A stretch of DNA of 64,000 bases from Pseudomonadota bacterium (GCA_037200975.1 JBBCGI010000001.1:4237716-4301715), one strand, 5' to 3'. Shown: positions 24,417 through 32,264, counted from the stretch's first letter. The notes: generated by a model from the letters alone, not told the origin. Translations and numbers: made by a program.

Positions 24417-26471
24417 ATGAGCAGGACGATCTATCTTCCTCACGTCGACGGACTGCGCGCGATCGCCGTTCTCGCGGTGCTCATCTATCACGTGAATCCC
24501 GCCTGGATGCCAGGCGGTTTTGCGGGTGTCGACATCTTCTTCGTAATCTCCGGGTTCATCGTCAGCGCATCGGTTGGCGGGCTCGAACGCACGCCCTTGT
24601 GGAAGTTCATTCCATATTTCTACGCGCGCCGGCTGCAGCGCATCGCGCCGGCATTGATCGCGTGTCTTCTCGCGACGACCATCGCCTCCACGGTGTTCAT
24701 CCCGCCGGCCTGGTTGAGTAATGCCCACCAGCAAACCGGTCTGTACGCGTTCTTCGGGCTCAGCAACTTCATCCTGGCGAGAACAAGCAACGACTACTTC
24801 TCGCCGACCGCAGAGTTCAATCCTTTCACGCACACCTGGTCGCTCGGTGTCGAGGAGCAGTTCTATTTCATCTTCCCGTTCCTGTTTTTCGCGTGGACTT
24901 TCCGCGAATCGAGGCGCTTGACGGTGAGCCTGTTCGTTATCGCGCTGCTGGCATCTTTCGCCTACTCGGCCTCGATCGCCAAATCCGACGCGACGACGGC
25001 TTTCTACATGATCACCAGCCGCTTCTGGCAGCTTGCGGCCGGCGTGTTGCTGTACCAGTGTATGACGTTGTCAGGCCGCCGTTTCGACGCAGCGGCACAG
25101 CCGCAGCCCCAGTGGGCTGTGGGCGTCGGATATGTCTCGCTAGCGCTGATGGTGTTCGGACTGGTGTTTGCGCGTCCGGAGACTTTTCCATTTCCAGGTT
25201 CGATCCCGGTCGTGCTCGGATCGCTGGGCTTGCTAGGCTTATTGCACGGTGTCGGCCGTGAGAATCTCCTGGTCCGTGGGCTCACCAGCAGGCCGACCCT
25301 GTTTGTCGGCCGCATTTCTTACTCCTTGTACCTGTGGCACTGGCCGGTCATCGTGCTGTTCCGGTGGACGGTCGGTGATACAGGCCTGTTGCATCGACTG
25401 TCGATATTCGGGCTCTCGTTCGCGCTGGCCATCGCGTCTTACTATCTGATCGAACGGCCGGTCCGCACGGCGCAGCTGTTAAAACGGTTGCCACGGTTGG
25501 CAATCGTCGCGGTCGGTCTGGTTGTGGTGTTCTTGTCCGCGCGTGTGGCCAATGCGATCGCATGGCGGCACCAAACCTTGTCTCTGAGCCCGGTAGCTCG
25601 CTACGTGGACGACTGGTATCCGGAGGGCTTCGATCCAAAGCCTATTGCAACTGGCTGCAGCGTCCGGACCGTTGAGACGGGCAATGTCCATGAGTACCGC
25701 CGCGAAGGTTGTTTGCAGCGGGTCTATGGACCTGACGTGATCGCGATCGGCGACTCACACGCGATGGCATACAACGGCCTGTTTCGCGAGTACGTCATGC
25801 TCACCGGGGCGAACGTCATGGTCATCAGAAACAGCGGTTGTCCGTTTCTCGGCTTGAGCCACGAGAGCGACGATTGCCGCGAAAAATCGCGCGTCGCTAC
25901 ACTCGACGTGCTTCGCCGGCTGCGGACAGGGGATGTCTTGTTTCTGCCTTCGTTAAGGCTGCCACGCTACTCGGACCAGTGGGTGCGGTATTCCGATGAG
26001 GCGGTGCTCGCTGCCATGTTTTCGCCGGAGGCGATGGAGGCGCGTGCCGAGGCCCAGCGCATTGCGCTGGAAGTCTTACGGCCGATCCATGAAAAAGGTG
26101 TCCACATAGTTTTCGAAGCGCCAAAGCCGATCTTCCGTTCGCCGACCTTCCGCTGCGCCGTTTCGTACAACATCAGCAATCCGATTTGCGCGGACGGCAG
26201 CGCCATGAGTCGCGAAGAACTGGAGCAGTTGCGCAAACCGGTGCTTGACGCCTTCAAGGCCGTGGCCGTCGCCTTACCGGATGTCAGCGTCTGGGACCCC
26301 TTTCCGATCCTGTGTCCGGAGCAGACTTGCAGTGCATATCGGGATGGTCGTCCCTTGTTCTTCGACGGCGATCACGTGAGTGGATATGGGAACCGCCTGC
26401 TGGCACCGTCGTTCAGCGAGTTCGTCGTGCGGGTAGCCGCAACGAAAGAATCGGTTTCAATCAGCCCCTGA
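24417..26471 (+). CDS. OafA/YrhL-type acyltransferase with C-terminal SGNH domain
   Basis: A 684-residue membrane O-acyltransferase, probably decorating a cell-surface polysaccharide or LPS with acyl groups. The N-terminal acyltransferase_3 domain (to about residue 370) has about ten helices, with the catalytic His in VLIYHV (residue 25), the GGFAGVDIFFVISGF signature, FYARRLQRIAP and TWSLGVEEQFYFIFP. The C-terminal part is an SGNH hydrolase-like domain with GDSH at 445-448 and the catalytic DGDH at 650-653. It stands alone between the tRNA and convergent rlmE, with which its 3' end overlaps by 11 bp. This protein class is often horizontally acquired; composition looks slightly less G+C rich than its neighbours. 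The acceptor is unknown. Confidence 0.93.
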   Translation: MSRTIYLPHVDGLRAIAVLAVLIYHVNPAWMPGGFAGVDIFFVISGFIVSASVGGLERTPLWKFIPYFYARRLQRIAPALIACLLATTIASTVFIPPAWLSNAHQQTGLYAFFGLSNFILARTSNDYFSPTAEFNPFTHTWSLGVEEQFYFIFPFLFFAWTFRESRRLTVSLFVIALLASFAYSASIAKSDATTAFYMITSRFWQLAAGVLLYQCMTLSGRRFDAAAQPQPQWAVGVGYVSLALMVFGLVFARPETFPFPGSIPVVLGSLGLLGLLHGVGRENLLVRGLTSRPTLFVGRISYSLYLWHWPVIVLFRWTVGDTGLLHRLSIFGLSFALAIASYYLIERPVRTAQLLKRLPRLAIVAVGLVVVFLSARVANAIAWRHQTLSLSPVARYVDDWYPEGFDPKPIATGCSVRTVETGNVHEYRREGCLQRVYGPDVIAIGDSHAMAYNGLFREYVMLTGANVMVIRNSGCPFLGLSHESDDCREKSRVATLDVLRRLRTGDVLFLPSLRLPRYSDQWVRYSDEAVLAAMFSPEAMEARAEAQRIALEVLRPIHEKGVHIVFEAPKPIFRSPTFRCAVSYNISNPICADGSAMSREELEQLRKPVLDAFKAVAVALPDVSVWDPFPILCPEQTCSAYRDGRPLFFDGDHVSGYGNRLLAPSFSEFVVRVAATKESVSISP

Positions 26472-27081
26472 AACCTTTCGCCACGATATAAACCTCGCGC
26501 GACTGCGCGCGCGACGCGCCAGGCTTGCGGATCACGACCTTCTCGAACGACTTGCGCAAGTCCTTCACGTAGTCATCCGACCCCGAGCCCTGGAACATCT
26601 TCGCCACGAAATTGGCGCCGGGCTTCAGCGTCTTGCGCACCGTGTCGAGCGCCAGCTCGAGAAAATACATCGAGCCTGCCTGGTCGGCCGAATCGATGCC
26701 CGTGATGTTGGGCGCAATGTCCGACACGATGAGATCGAACTTCTCGCCGCCTAACCAGGCGATCAGCTGCTCGACGATTTTCTCGTCGTTGAAATCGCCC
26801 TGGATAAAATCCGTGTTGATCACGGGGTCCATCGGCAGGATGTCCGTCGCCAGAACGCGGCCCTTCTTGCCAACCAGCTTGCCAGCCACCTGCGACCAGC
26901 CACCCGGCGCCGAGCCCAGGTCCATGATCCGCATGCCCGGCTTGATCAGCCGGTCCTTCTCATTGAGTTCGATCAGCTTGTACGCAGACCGCGAGCGATA
27001 ACCGTCGATCTGCGCCTGTTTGACGTAGGGATCGTTGACATGCCGGCGCAGCCATTCATTGCTGCTCTTGGTTCGGGCCAT
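26461..27081 (-). CDS. rlmE: 23S rRNA 2'-O-methyltransferase (U2552)
   Basis: A 206-residue FtsJ/RrmJ methyltransferase that methylates U2552 in the A-loop of 23S rRNA in late 50S assembly. SAM site DLGSAPGGWSQVA (residues 54-66). The catalytic tetrad Lys-Asp-Lys-Glu is complete at K35, D121, K161 and E196. The ATG at 27081 gives MARTKSSNEWLRRHVNDPYV, the family start; the frame is open to 27138 but that extension crosses the promoter palindrome. It is usually adjacent to ftsH, but here it is about 21 kb away. Confidence 0.97.
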   Translation of the reverse strand: MARTKSSNEWLRRHVNDPYVKQAQIDGYRSRSAYKLIELNEKDRLIKPGMRIMDLGSAPGGWSQVAGKLVGKKGRVLATDILPMDPVINTDFIQGDFNDEKIVEQLIAWLGGEKFDLIVSDIAPNITGIDSADQAGSMYFLELALDTVRKTLKPGANFVAKMFQGSGSDDYVKDLRKSFEKVVIRKPGASRAQSREVYIVAKGFRG

Positions 27082-27098
27082 TTGCGAAAGGCTCACGC

Positions 27099-27116
27099 TA
27101 GAATGCGCGCATTCTA
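27099..27116. promoter_or_regulatory. 18-bp perfect palindrome with two divergent -10 boxes
   Basis: TAGAATGCGCGCATTCTA is its own reverse complement. Read on each strand it gives TAGAAT followed by GCGCGC, the same -10 plus G+C-rich discriminator seen at other promoters here. It lies between rlmE (minus, start 27081) and the FAD oxidoreductase (plus, start 27156). No strong -35 is visible on either side. Confidence 0.5.
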
Positions 27117-27155
27117 CCCTTACCTCTGCCGGGTACACCGGCCAGGAAGTCTGCC

Positions 27156-28757
27156 GTGATACGCATCACCGAGCTGGCACTGCCGCTCGACTACCCGCCG
27201 GACGCGCTGCGCAAGGCGTTGTTGAAACGACTGCAGCTGCGCGAAGCAGACCTGCTCGCGGTCAACCTCTTCAAACGCAGCTACGACGCGCGCAAGAAAC
27301 ACGACATCAAGTTCGTCTGCATCGTCGATGTCGCCGTGAATGACGAGGCGGCGGTGCTCAGGCGCTTCGCGCGCGACGCGCAGGTAAAGCCCGCGCCGGA
27401 CACCTCGTATCATCCCGTGGCGCAGGCGCCGGCAACTCTCGAGGACCACCCGCTGGTCGTGGGTTTCGGCCCCGGTGGTTTGTTCGCCGCGCTGCTGCTT
27501 GCCCAGATGGGCTTCAAACCCATCGTCCTCGAGCGCGGCCGCGACGTCCGCCAGCGCACGCAGGACACCTGGGCACTGTGGCGCAAGCACATCCTCACGC
27601 CGGAATCCAACGTGCAGTTCGGTGAGGGTGGGGCGGGCCTCTTCTCCGACGGCAAGCTCTACAGCCAGATCAAGGACCCGAAGTTCTACGGCCGCAAGGT
27701 GATGCACGAGTTCGTGCGCGCGGGCGCGCCGGAAGAAATTCTGTTCGTAAGCAAGCCGCACATCGGTACGTTCCGTCTCACCGGCGTGGTCGAGAAGATG
27801 CGTGCCGAGATCATCGCGCTCGGCGGCGAAGTACGCTTCGAGAGCAAGGTCACCGACGTATTGATAGAGAACGGCCAGATCGAAGGCGTGACTCTCGCCA
27901 ATGGTGAAACGCTGCGCAGCCGGCACGTAGTGCTCGCGCTGGGTCACAGCTCGCGCGACACCTTGCGTATGCTCGAGCAGCGCAAGGTATTCCTGGAGGC
28001 CAAACCGTTCGCGTTGGGATTCCGTATCGAACATCCGCAGTCGCTGATCGACACCGCGCGCTTTGGAAAATTCGCCGGCCACCCCGAGCTCGGCGCGGCC
28101 GATTACAAACTGGTCCATCACGCGAGCAACGGCCGCTCGGTTTACAGCTTCTGCATGTGTCCGGGCGGCACAGTGGTGGCGGCGACTTCGGAGGCCGGCC
28201 GCGTGGTGACCAACGGCATGAGCCAGTACTCGCGCAACGAACGCAATGCGAACGCGGGCATCGTCGTGGCGATCAACCCCGAGCCTGACTACCCGGGCGG
28301 GCCGCTGGCGGGTGTGGCGTTGCAGGAGGCGCTCGAATCGAAAGCTTTCGAGCTGGGCGGCGGCGACTACAGCGCGCCCGCGCAATTGGTGGGAGATTTC
28401 CTGAAGGGCGTCACGTCGAAGGAGCTGGGCACGATTACGCCGTCGTACACACCGGGTGTGCGGCTGGGCGATCTCGCGACGGCGCTGCCCGCGTATGCCA
28501 TCGACGCGATCCGCGAGGCGTTGCCGGTGTTCGGCAGGCAAATCCCGGGATTCGACCGCGACGACGCCGTGCTCACGGGTGTCGAAAGCCGAACCTCGTC
28601 GCCCGTGCGCATCACACGCGACGCCGATTCGCTGCAAAGTCTCAACGTGCGCGGTCTGTACCCCTGCGGCGAGGGTGCGGGTTATGCGGGCGGAATCCTC
28701 TCGGCCGGCGTGGATGGCATTAAAGTGGCCGAAGCCGTGGCGCGGGGGCTGGCGTGA
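27156..28757 (+). CDS. FAD-dependent dehydrogenase of the COG2509 type
   Basis: A 533-residue NAD(P)/FAD-dependent oxidoreductase of unknown substrate. After an N-terminal region of about 95 residues, a Rossmann dinucleotide motif GFGPGG sits at residues 103-108, followed by the FAD-ribose acidic residue in IVLERGRDV. Conserved family segments FGEGGAGLFSDGKL, SFCMCPGGTVVAATSE and the C-terminal GLYPCGEGAGYAGGILSAGVDGIKVAEAV (FAD loop) are present. GTG start at 27156. The stop overlaps the next gene by 4 bp (GTGA), so the two are probably cotranscribed. The family is widely conserved but its reaction is not established. Confidence 0.88.
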   Translation: MIRITELALPLDYPPDALRKALLKRLQLREADLLAVNLFKRSYDARKKHDIKFVCIVDVAVNDEAAVLRRFARDAQVKPAPDTSYHPVAQAPATLEDHPLVVGFGPGGLFAALLLAQMGFKPIVLERGRDVRQRTQDTWALWRKHILTPESNVQFGEGGAGLFSDGKLYSQIKDPKFYGRKVMHEFVRAGAPEEILFVSKPHIGTFRLTGVVEKMRAEIIALGGEVRFESKVTDVLIENGQIEGVTLANGETLRSRHVVLALGHSSRDTLRMLEQRKVFLEAKPFALGFRIEHPQSLIDTARFGKFAGHPELGAADYKLVHHASNGRSVYSFCMCPGGTVVAATSEAGRVVTNGMSQYSRNERNANAGIVVAINPEPDYPGGPLAGVALQEALESKAFELGGGDYSAPAQLVGDFLKGVTSKELGTITPSYTPGVRLGDLATALPAYAIDAIREALPVFGRQIPGFDRDDAVLTGVESRTSSPVRITRDADSLQSLNVRGLYPCGEGAGYAGGILSAGVDGIKVAEAVARGLA

Positions 28758-29491
28758 AATTCGAAGACATAAAAAAACTTCACCAGAAGAAATTCCGCGA
28801 GGAGCTGGGATTCTTCCTGGTGGAAGGCGAGCACCTGGTGCAGGAGCTGCAAAAGGCAGCAGTGCACGATGCGCGCCTGAAGGGCAGCGAAATCTATCTC
28901 ACGCGCGACTTCGCGCATTGGTCGAGCCCGCTACCGATGCACGTGGTCCAGTCGAAACAGATGGCTCAAATCAGCGAGACGCGCTCACCGCAGGGCATCG
29001 CTGCGGTGGTGCCATTGTTCAGTTCGTCCGTGCCGCGTGCGAACGAGCGTGCGATCTACCTGCACGAGATCCAGGACCCCGGCAATCTCGGCACCATCCT
29101 GCGCACGCTGGCCTGGTTCGGAAACTTCCGCTGCCTGCTGAGCCCGGACAGCGTGGACATCCATAACGGCAAGGTGGTGCGCGCGAGCATGGGCGCCATC
29201 TTTCACGTGCCAGTGGAGTTCGACGTGGCGCTGGACTCGCTGCCGGCGCGCTTCAAACGCATCGCAGCCCTCGATCTTGCGGGCGCACCAGTCGCGTCCG
29301 CGCCATTCCGCAACTTCGACTGCTATCTATTCGGCAATGAAGCACGCGGTTTGCCGAAAGGCGCGTCCGCGCAAGTAAATGCTCAGCCGTTCACGATCGC
29401 GGGAACGGGAGTCATCGAATCGCTGAACGTCGCGGCGACGGTGAACATCTGCCTGTACGAACTCAACCGGCCGGTTCAACCCGCGGGTTAG
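28754..29491 (+). CDS. SpoU/TrmH-family RNA 2'-O-methyltransferase
   Basis: A 245-residue SPOUT-fold methyltransferase. N-terminal substrate-binding segment KKLHQKKFREELGFFLVEGEHLVQE is typical of rRNA-targeting RlmB/TsnR-like members. The three SpoU motifs are present: QDPGNLGTILRTLAWFG, LFGNEARGL, and TGVIESLNVAATVNICLYEL, which together form the knotted SAM site. The exact RNA target cannot be told. GTG start overlapping the FAD oxidoreductase stop by 4 bp. The 3' end overlaps the convergent small gene by 4 bp. Confidence 0.9.
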   Translation: MKFEDIKKLHQKKFREELGFFLVEGEHLVQELQKAAVHDARLKGSEIYLTRDFAHWSSPLPMHVVQSKQMAQISETRSPQGIAAVVPLFSSSVPRANERAIYLHEIQDPGNLGTILRTLAWFGNFRCLLSPDSVDIHNGKVVRASMGAIFHVPVEFDVALDSLPARFKRIAALDLAGAPVASAPFRNFDCYLFGNEARGLPKGASAQVNAQPFTIAGTGVIESLNVAATVNICLYELNRPVQPAG

Positions 29492-29841
29492 ACACGCTCT
29501 TCTTCGATGAAAGCGTCGTGTTCCAGCGAGAAGCGGATGCTGTTCTGCTTGCACCAGGCGCGGCAGGCATCCGCGTATCGCTGCCACTGCTCGCGCGCCC
29601 ATGCCGGGGCCTTGGCGCGCCAGCGCTGCTCGTTCGGAAAAAAAACCTGCTTTCCAGAGCCCATGCTGAGCTCGAACACGAGCTTGCCTTCGGGGGTGAT
29701 CGCCTCGAGCTCTTCGCGCCAGCGTGCGCGAAATTCGATGTCGCCCGGGGCGCTCATCGATGGCTGCCGGGCAGCATCCGGCTGAAAGCCGCGAAACCAG
29801 TTGCTGGGAATTTCACGCGGCGATCCTAACATCCGGCTCAT
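29488..29841 (-). CDS. Small conserved-looking hypothetical protein
   Basis: About 117 residues from the ATG at 29841. The frame is open upstream to 29979, but that part overlaps the esterase 3' end; ATGs at 29832 and 29757 are alternatives and none has a clear ribosome site. The protein is soluble and rich in Trp and charged residues (WFRGF, WREELEAITPEGKLVFELSMGSGKQVFFPNEQRWRAKAPAWAREQWQRY), with one Cys in WCKQN. No domain is recognised. Position 44 bp after the esterase on the same strand suggests it is the last gene of the padR/pspC/esterase operon. Confidence 0.6.
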   Translation of the reverse strand: MSRMLGSPREIPSNWFRGFQPDAARQPSMSAPGDIEFRARWREELEAITPEGKLVFELSMGSGKQVFFPNEQRWRAKAPAWAREQWQRYADACRAWCKQNSIRFSLEHDAFIEEERV

Positions 29842-29885
29842 GCTCGCATCGGCGAGATATTCGTCACGAGCAACACGCCGCGCGT

Positions 29886-30569
29886 TTACTCCACCGGAAC
29901 GACCCGTTTGCCGAGCCACCCCTTGAGATCCGCGACTTCTTCCGCGCAGAGCGCGTGCGGCATCGGGTACACGTGCCATTCCACGCGGTAGCCGGTTCCT
30001 TCCAGCACGCGGCGGGATTCATCGCCCAGTGAAAATGGCACCACGGGGTCTTGCGACCCGTGCGCCATGAAAATCGGGGTCGCGAGATTGGCCGCCGAGC
30101 GTTCGCTGGCAAATTCCTTCGCGAGCGGCAGATAGCAGGAGAGGGCAATCACGCCGGCGAGTTTTTTCGGGAACCGCGTGGCCAGGTGCAGCGCCATGGC
30201 GCCGCCCTGCGAAAACCCCGCCAGCAGGATGCGGGAGCTCGGAATGCCGCGCGCATTCTCCGCGCGGATCAGCGCGGTGATGGCGTCCGCGGAAGCCTGG
30301 ATGCCGCTGAAGTCCTCGGCCGACCGCCGGTCGATGCCGATGATGTCGTACCAGGCACGCATCTGATAACCGTTGTTGATGGTCACGGGACGCACCGGCG
30401 CGTGTGGAAATATGAAACGCAGCGCCGGCAGTCCCTGGTCTAACAACTCCGGCACCAGCGGCTCGAAGTCGTGGCCATCGGCCCCGAGACCGTGCATCCA
30501 GATGATGGCGGCGGTGGGGTTGGGGCCGGTTTCGACGGTGACGGTTTCGAGCGTCTTTACTGCGTTCAA
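29886..30569 (-). CDS. Alpha/beta-hydrolase carboxylesterase (abhydrolase_2)
   Basis: A 227-residue carboxylesterase/phospholipase-like hydrolase. The oxyanion-site HGLGADGHDF, the nucleophile elbow GFSQGG (Ser120), Asp174 in GSQDPVVP and His205 in MPHALC form a full triad. It resembles Pseudomonas EstB-type carboxylesterases acting on short acyl esters. The TTG at 30569 was chosen because it overlaps the pspC stop as TTGA and has GGAGA six to seven bases upstream; an in-frame ATG at 30614 lies inside pspC. Confidence 0.9.
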   Translation of the reverse strand: MNAVKTLETVTVETGPNPTAAIIWMHGLGADGHDFEPLVPELLDQGLPALRFIFPHAPVRPVTINNGYQMRAWYDIIGIDRRSAEDFSGIQASADAITALIRAENARGIPSSRILLAGFSQGGAMALHLATRFPKKLAGVIALSCYLPLAKEFASERSAANLATPIFMAHGSQDPVVPFSLGDESRRVLEGTGYRVEWHVYPMPHALCAEEVADLKGWLGKRVVPVE

Positions 30570-31690
30570 GCAATCGTCTCCGAAATGGTTTCGACGGTGA
30601 GATTCGCGGCCCACATCAGGCTGTCAACCAGTTCGCGTACGCCGGGAAACCAGTGATAGGCCATCCAGAAGAACAGCACCGTGAAGCCAATCCACAGGAG
30701 CCCGTGCAACGCACCCCAGCCTGGGTGATGGCCGGCGCCGCGATGGGCACCGTGGCGGATCATCTTGAGCGGAGCGGTGATCACGAAGTAGGCAATTGCC
30801 AGGATCAGCAGACCGACCCACATCGGCATGCCATGCGGCAGCCCCCAGCCGAAGATGTTGTGCTGGGTCAAGAGCGAGAACATCGCGAGAATCCAGCCGA
30901 CGAACAGCACGGCGCCGATGATCGCGGCGATCGGCAGGAACACGGTCGTCAATGCGCGCGCCGTGTGGCCCATGTGCGGGATGGCGCTCGCGGCATTGGC
31001 GGCGGTCATGCGGATCTGTGCGTTCATCTGGTGAAACTGCCGGTTCCACTGCGCCTGCTGCCGCCGCCATTCACGGCGCCAGCGGTAGTTCTCGCGAAAC
31101 TCAGAGTTTTTTTTTGCGCGCGTGATCAGGTCTTCGGTGCTGAACGGCATGCCGAAGGCGGCGGCGCGGTCCTCCGCGGTCTGCGCCTCCGGCACGATGA
31201 ACGCGAGCACGAAGTAGGCAACGATCAGCAGCCCGGTCGTGAACAGCGTGAGCAACACCACAATGATGCGTACCCAGGTCACGTCCACGTTCATGTAGGC
31301 GGCGATGCCGTTGCAGACGCCGGCCCACATCTGGCCTTCACGGATGCGGAACAGCCGCTTGCGGGGCAGGGCGCCCGGAGGCATGGCGCTGGGGCTGCCA
31401 GCCGTACCTTCCGCGGTCGTGCCTGGAGCGGCGTCCGGCGCTTCGACCGGACCCATGTCCGAGATGATGCGTTCCACCTCGGCGGTGCTGACCACGGTCT
31501 TGTGGGCGCCTAACAAGCGCGCGCATTTTTCGCCGATCGCCTGCTCGAGATCGGCCATGACTTCGGCACGATCCGGGCTGTCCTTGAGGCGCGCCTCGGC
31601 ACGCTCCAGGTAGGTGCGCAGCTGGATGTAGCCGGGCTCCTCGAGTTGATAGGCAATTCCATTGAGACTGATGTTGACCACTGTTTGCAT
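30566..31690 (-). CDS. PspC-domain membrane protein
   Basis: A 374-residue inner-membrane protein. Residues 1-80 are a soluble helical region resembling domains found with PadR/PspC pairs (YLERAEARLKDSPDRAEVMADLEQAIGEKC). A PspC domain follows at about 108-170 with RIREGQMWAGVCNGIAAYMNVDVTWVRIIVVLLTLF and a membrane helix. Then come a charged Arg/Gln-rich segment and three more helices near 245-270, 290-310 and 330-350. PspC domains act in envelope-stress sensing, but no pspA/pspB is seen nearby. It lies 5 bp downstream of padR and overlaps the esterase by 4 bp. Confidence 0.88.
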   Translation of the reverse strand: MQTVVNISLNGIAYQLEEPGYIQLRTYLERAEARLKDSPDRAEVMADLEQAIGEKCARLLGAHKTVVSTAEVERIISDMGPVEAPDAAPGTTAEGTAGSPSAMPPGALPRKRLFRIREGQMWAGVCNGIAAYMNVDVTWVRIIVVLLTLFTTGLLIVAYFVLAFIVPEAQTAEDRAAAFGMPFSTEDLITRAKKNSEFRENYRWRREWRRQQAQWNRQFHQMNAQIRMTAANAASAIPHMGHTARALTTVFLPIAAIIGAVLFVGWILAMFSLLTQHNIFGWGLPHGMPMWVGLLILAIAYFVITAPLKMIRHGAHRGAGHHPGWGALHGLLWIGFTVLFFWMAYHWFPGVRELVDSLMWAANLTVETISETIA

Positions 31691-31695
31691 GGCTT

Positions 31696-32019
31696 TTAAT
31701 TCCCGAAATCGGCGAGTGTGCGGTTGAGATCTTTCCAGTAATCGTTGAGCGTCGACAGTTGCGTCCGGCCCTTCTGGGTGAGCTTGTAGTACTTACGCGG
31801 CGGGCCGGCTTCCGACTCCTGCCACTCGTAGTCCACCAGCTCCTCGCGCCGCAGCTTCGACAGCAGCGGATACAACGTGCCTTCCTGCGTCGCGAATTCG
31901 GTGGGCCCCAGCAGCTTGAGCATGTCGGCGACATAGACCTTGTCGCCGGCCACGATCTTGAGGATTACGAATTCGAGCAGGCCCTTGCGGATCGGCGCGA
32001 GTTTTTCAGTGATGTTCAT
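31696..32019 (-). CDS. PadR-family transcriptional regulator
   Basis: A 107-residue PadR-like winged-helix repressor. The sequence GLLEFVILKIVAGDKVYVADMLKLL, EGTLYPLLSKLRREELVDYEW and RKYYKLTQKGRTQL covers the recognition helix and wing of the family. It is short, with only a brief C-terminal dimerisation helix, as in PadR subfamily 2. The ATG at 32019 lies 14 bp from a perfect inverted repeat that is a likely operator. It leads a minus-strand operon padR-pspC-esterase-small protein. Confidence 0.93.
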   Translation of the reverse strand: MNITEKLAPIRKGLLEFVILKIVAGDKVYVADMLKLLGPTEFATQEGTLYPLLSKLRREELVDYEWQESEAGPPRKYYKLTQKGRTQLSTLNDYWKDLNRTLADFGN

Positions 32020-32032
32020 GGGTTCAGACAGC

Positions 32033-32052
32033 TACCTTGGAGTCGCAAGGTA
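32033..32052. promoter_or_regulatory. Inverted repeat, likely PadR operator
   Basis: TACCTTG, 6-bp spacer, CAAGGTA: a perfect 7-bp dyad located 13 bases upstream of the padR start. The position and symmetry suit autoregulation by a PadR dimer. No binding evidence can be read from the sequence. Confidence 0.6.
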
Positions 32053-32070
32053 CTTGCATCAGGCATGGTC

Positions 32071-32099
32071 TGTCAACATCTGAATGCGTGCCGTACAAT
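32071..32099 (+). promoter_or_regulatory. Candidate promoter of the rimP-nusA-infB leader
   Basis: TACAAT at 32094-32099 followed by CCGCGCCC, the discriminator found at other promoters in this window. A weak -35 (TGTCAA, 32071-32076) is 17 bp upstream. Transcription would start near 32106 and first meet the tRNA-like segment and two terminators before rimP. Confidence 0.5.
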
Positions 32100-32117
32100 C
32101 CGCGCCCTCGGTGGGTG

Positions 32118-32150
32118 GGGGCGGAGCAGCCTCGCACGATGACCCAAGCG
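32118..32150 (+). pseudogene. Degenerate tRNA-fMet-like segment in the rimP leader
   Basis: Bases 32118-32136 match bases 24012-24030 of the initiator tRNA (positions 4-22, D arm) at 16 of 19 positions, with the block GGAGCAG identical. A weaker match continues (ATGACCC against ATAACCC around the anticodon 3' side) after an apparent deletion. It cannot fold as a tRNA. In E. coli an initiator tRNA gene (metY) sits exactly here, upstream of rimP, so a relic is plausible; chance similarity is not excluded. Confidence 0.35.
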
Positions 32151-32157
32151 ATCTCGA

Positions 32158-32184
32158 AGCCCCGATGGGGCTTTTGTTTTTTTT
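32158..32184 (+). terminator. Leader terminator 1 upstream of rimP
   Basis: A 6-bp stem AGCCCC/GGGGCT around the triloop GAT (32158-32172) followed by TTTTGTTTTTTTT. It would end a transcript of roughly 65-75 bases started at the TACAAT promoter, or act as an attenuator. Confidence 0.75.
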
Positions 32185-32230
32185 GGACCGGCGTCATTTA
32201 GGGGAACCTCGATGAGCCGGGGTGTTCGGG

Positions 32231-32252
32231 AGGGCCTTTGGGGCCCTTTTTT
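32231..32252 (+). terminator. Leader terminator 2 upstream of rimP
   Basis: A 6-bp stem AGGGCC/GGCCCT with a 5-base loop (32231-32247) followed by six T residues, ending only 12 bases before the rimP start. Two terminators in series before a gene with no other obvious promoter suggest read-through control of the rimP operon. Confidence 0.7.
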
Positions 32253-32264
32253 GTTGGAGGGCGG

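Noticed and set aside
24417-26471. Acyltransferase considered as part of a phage O-antigen conversion cassette
   Set aside because: No integrase, flippase or glycosyltransferase is adjacent.
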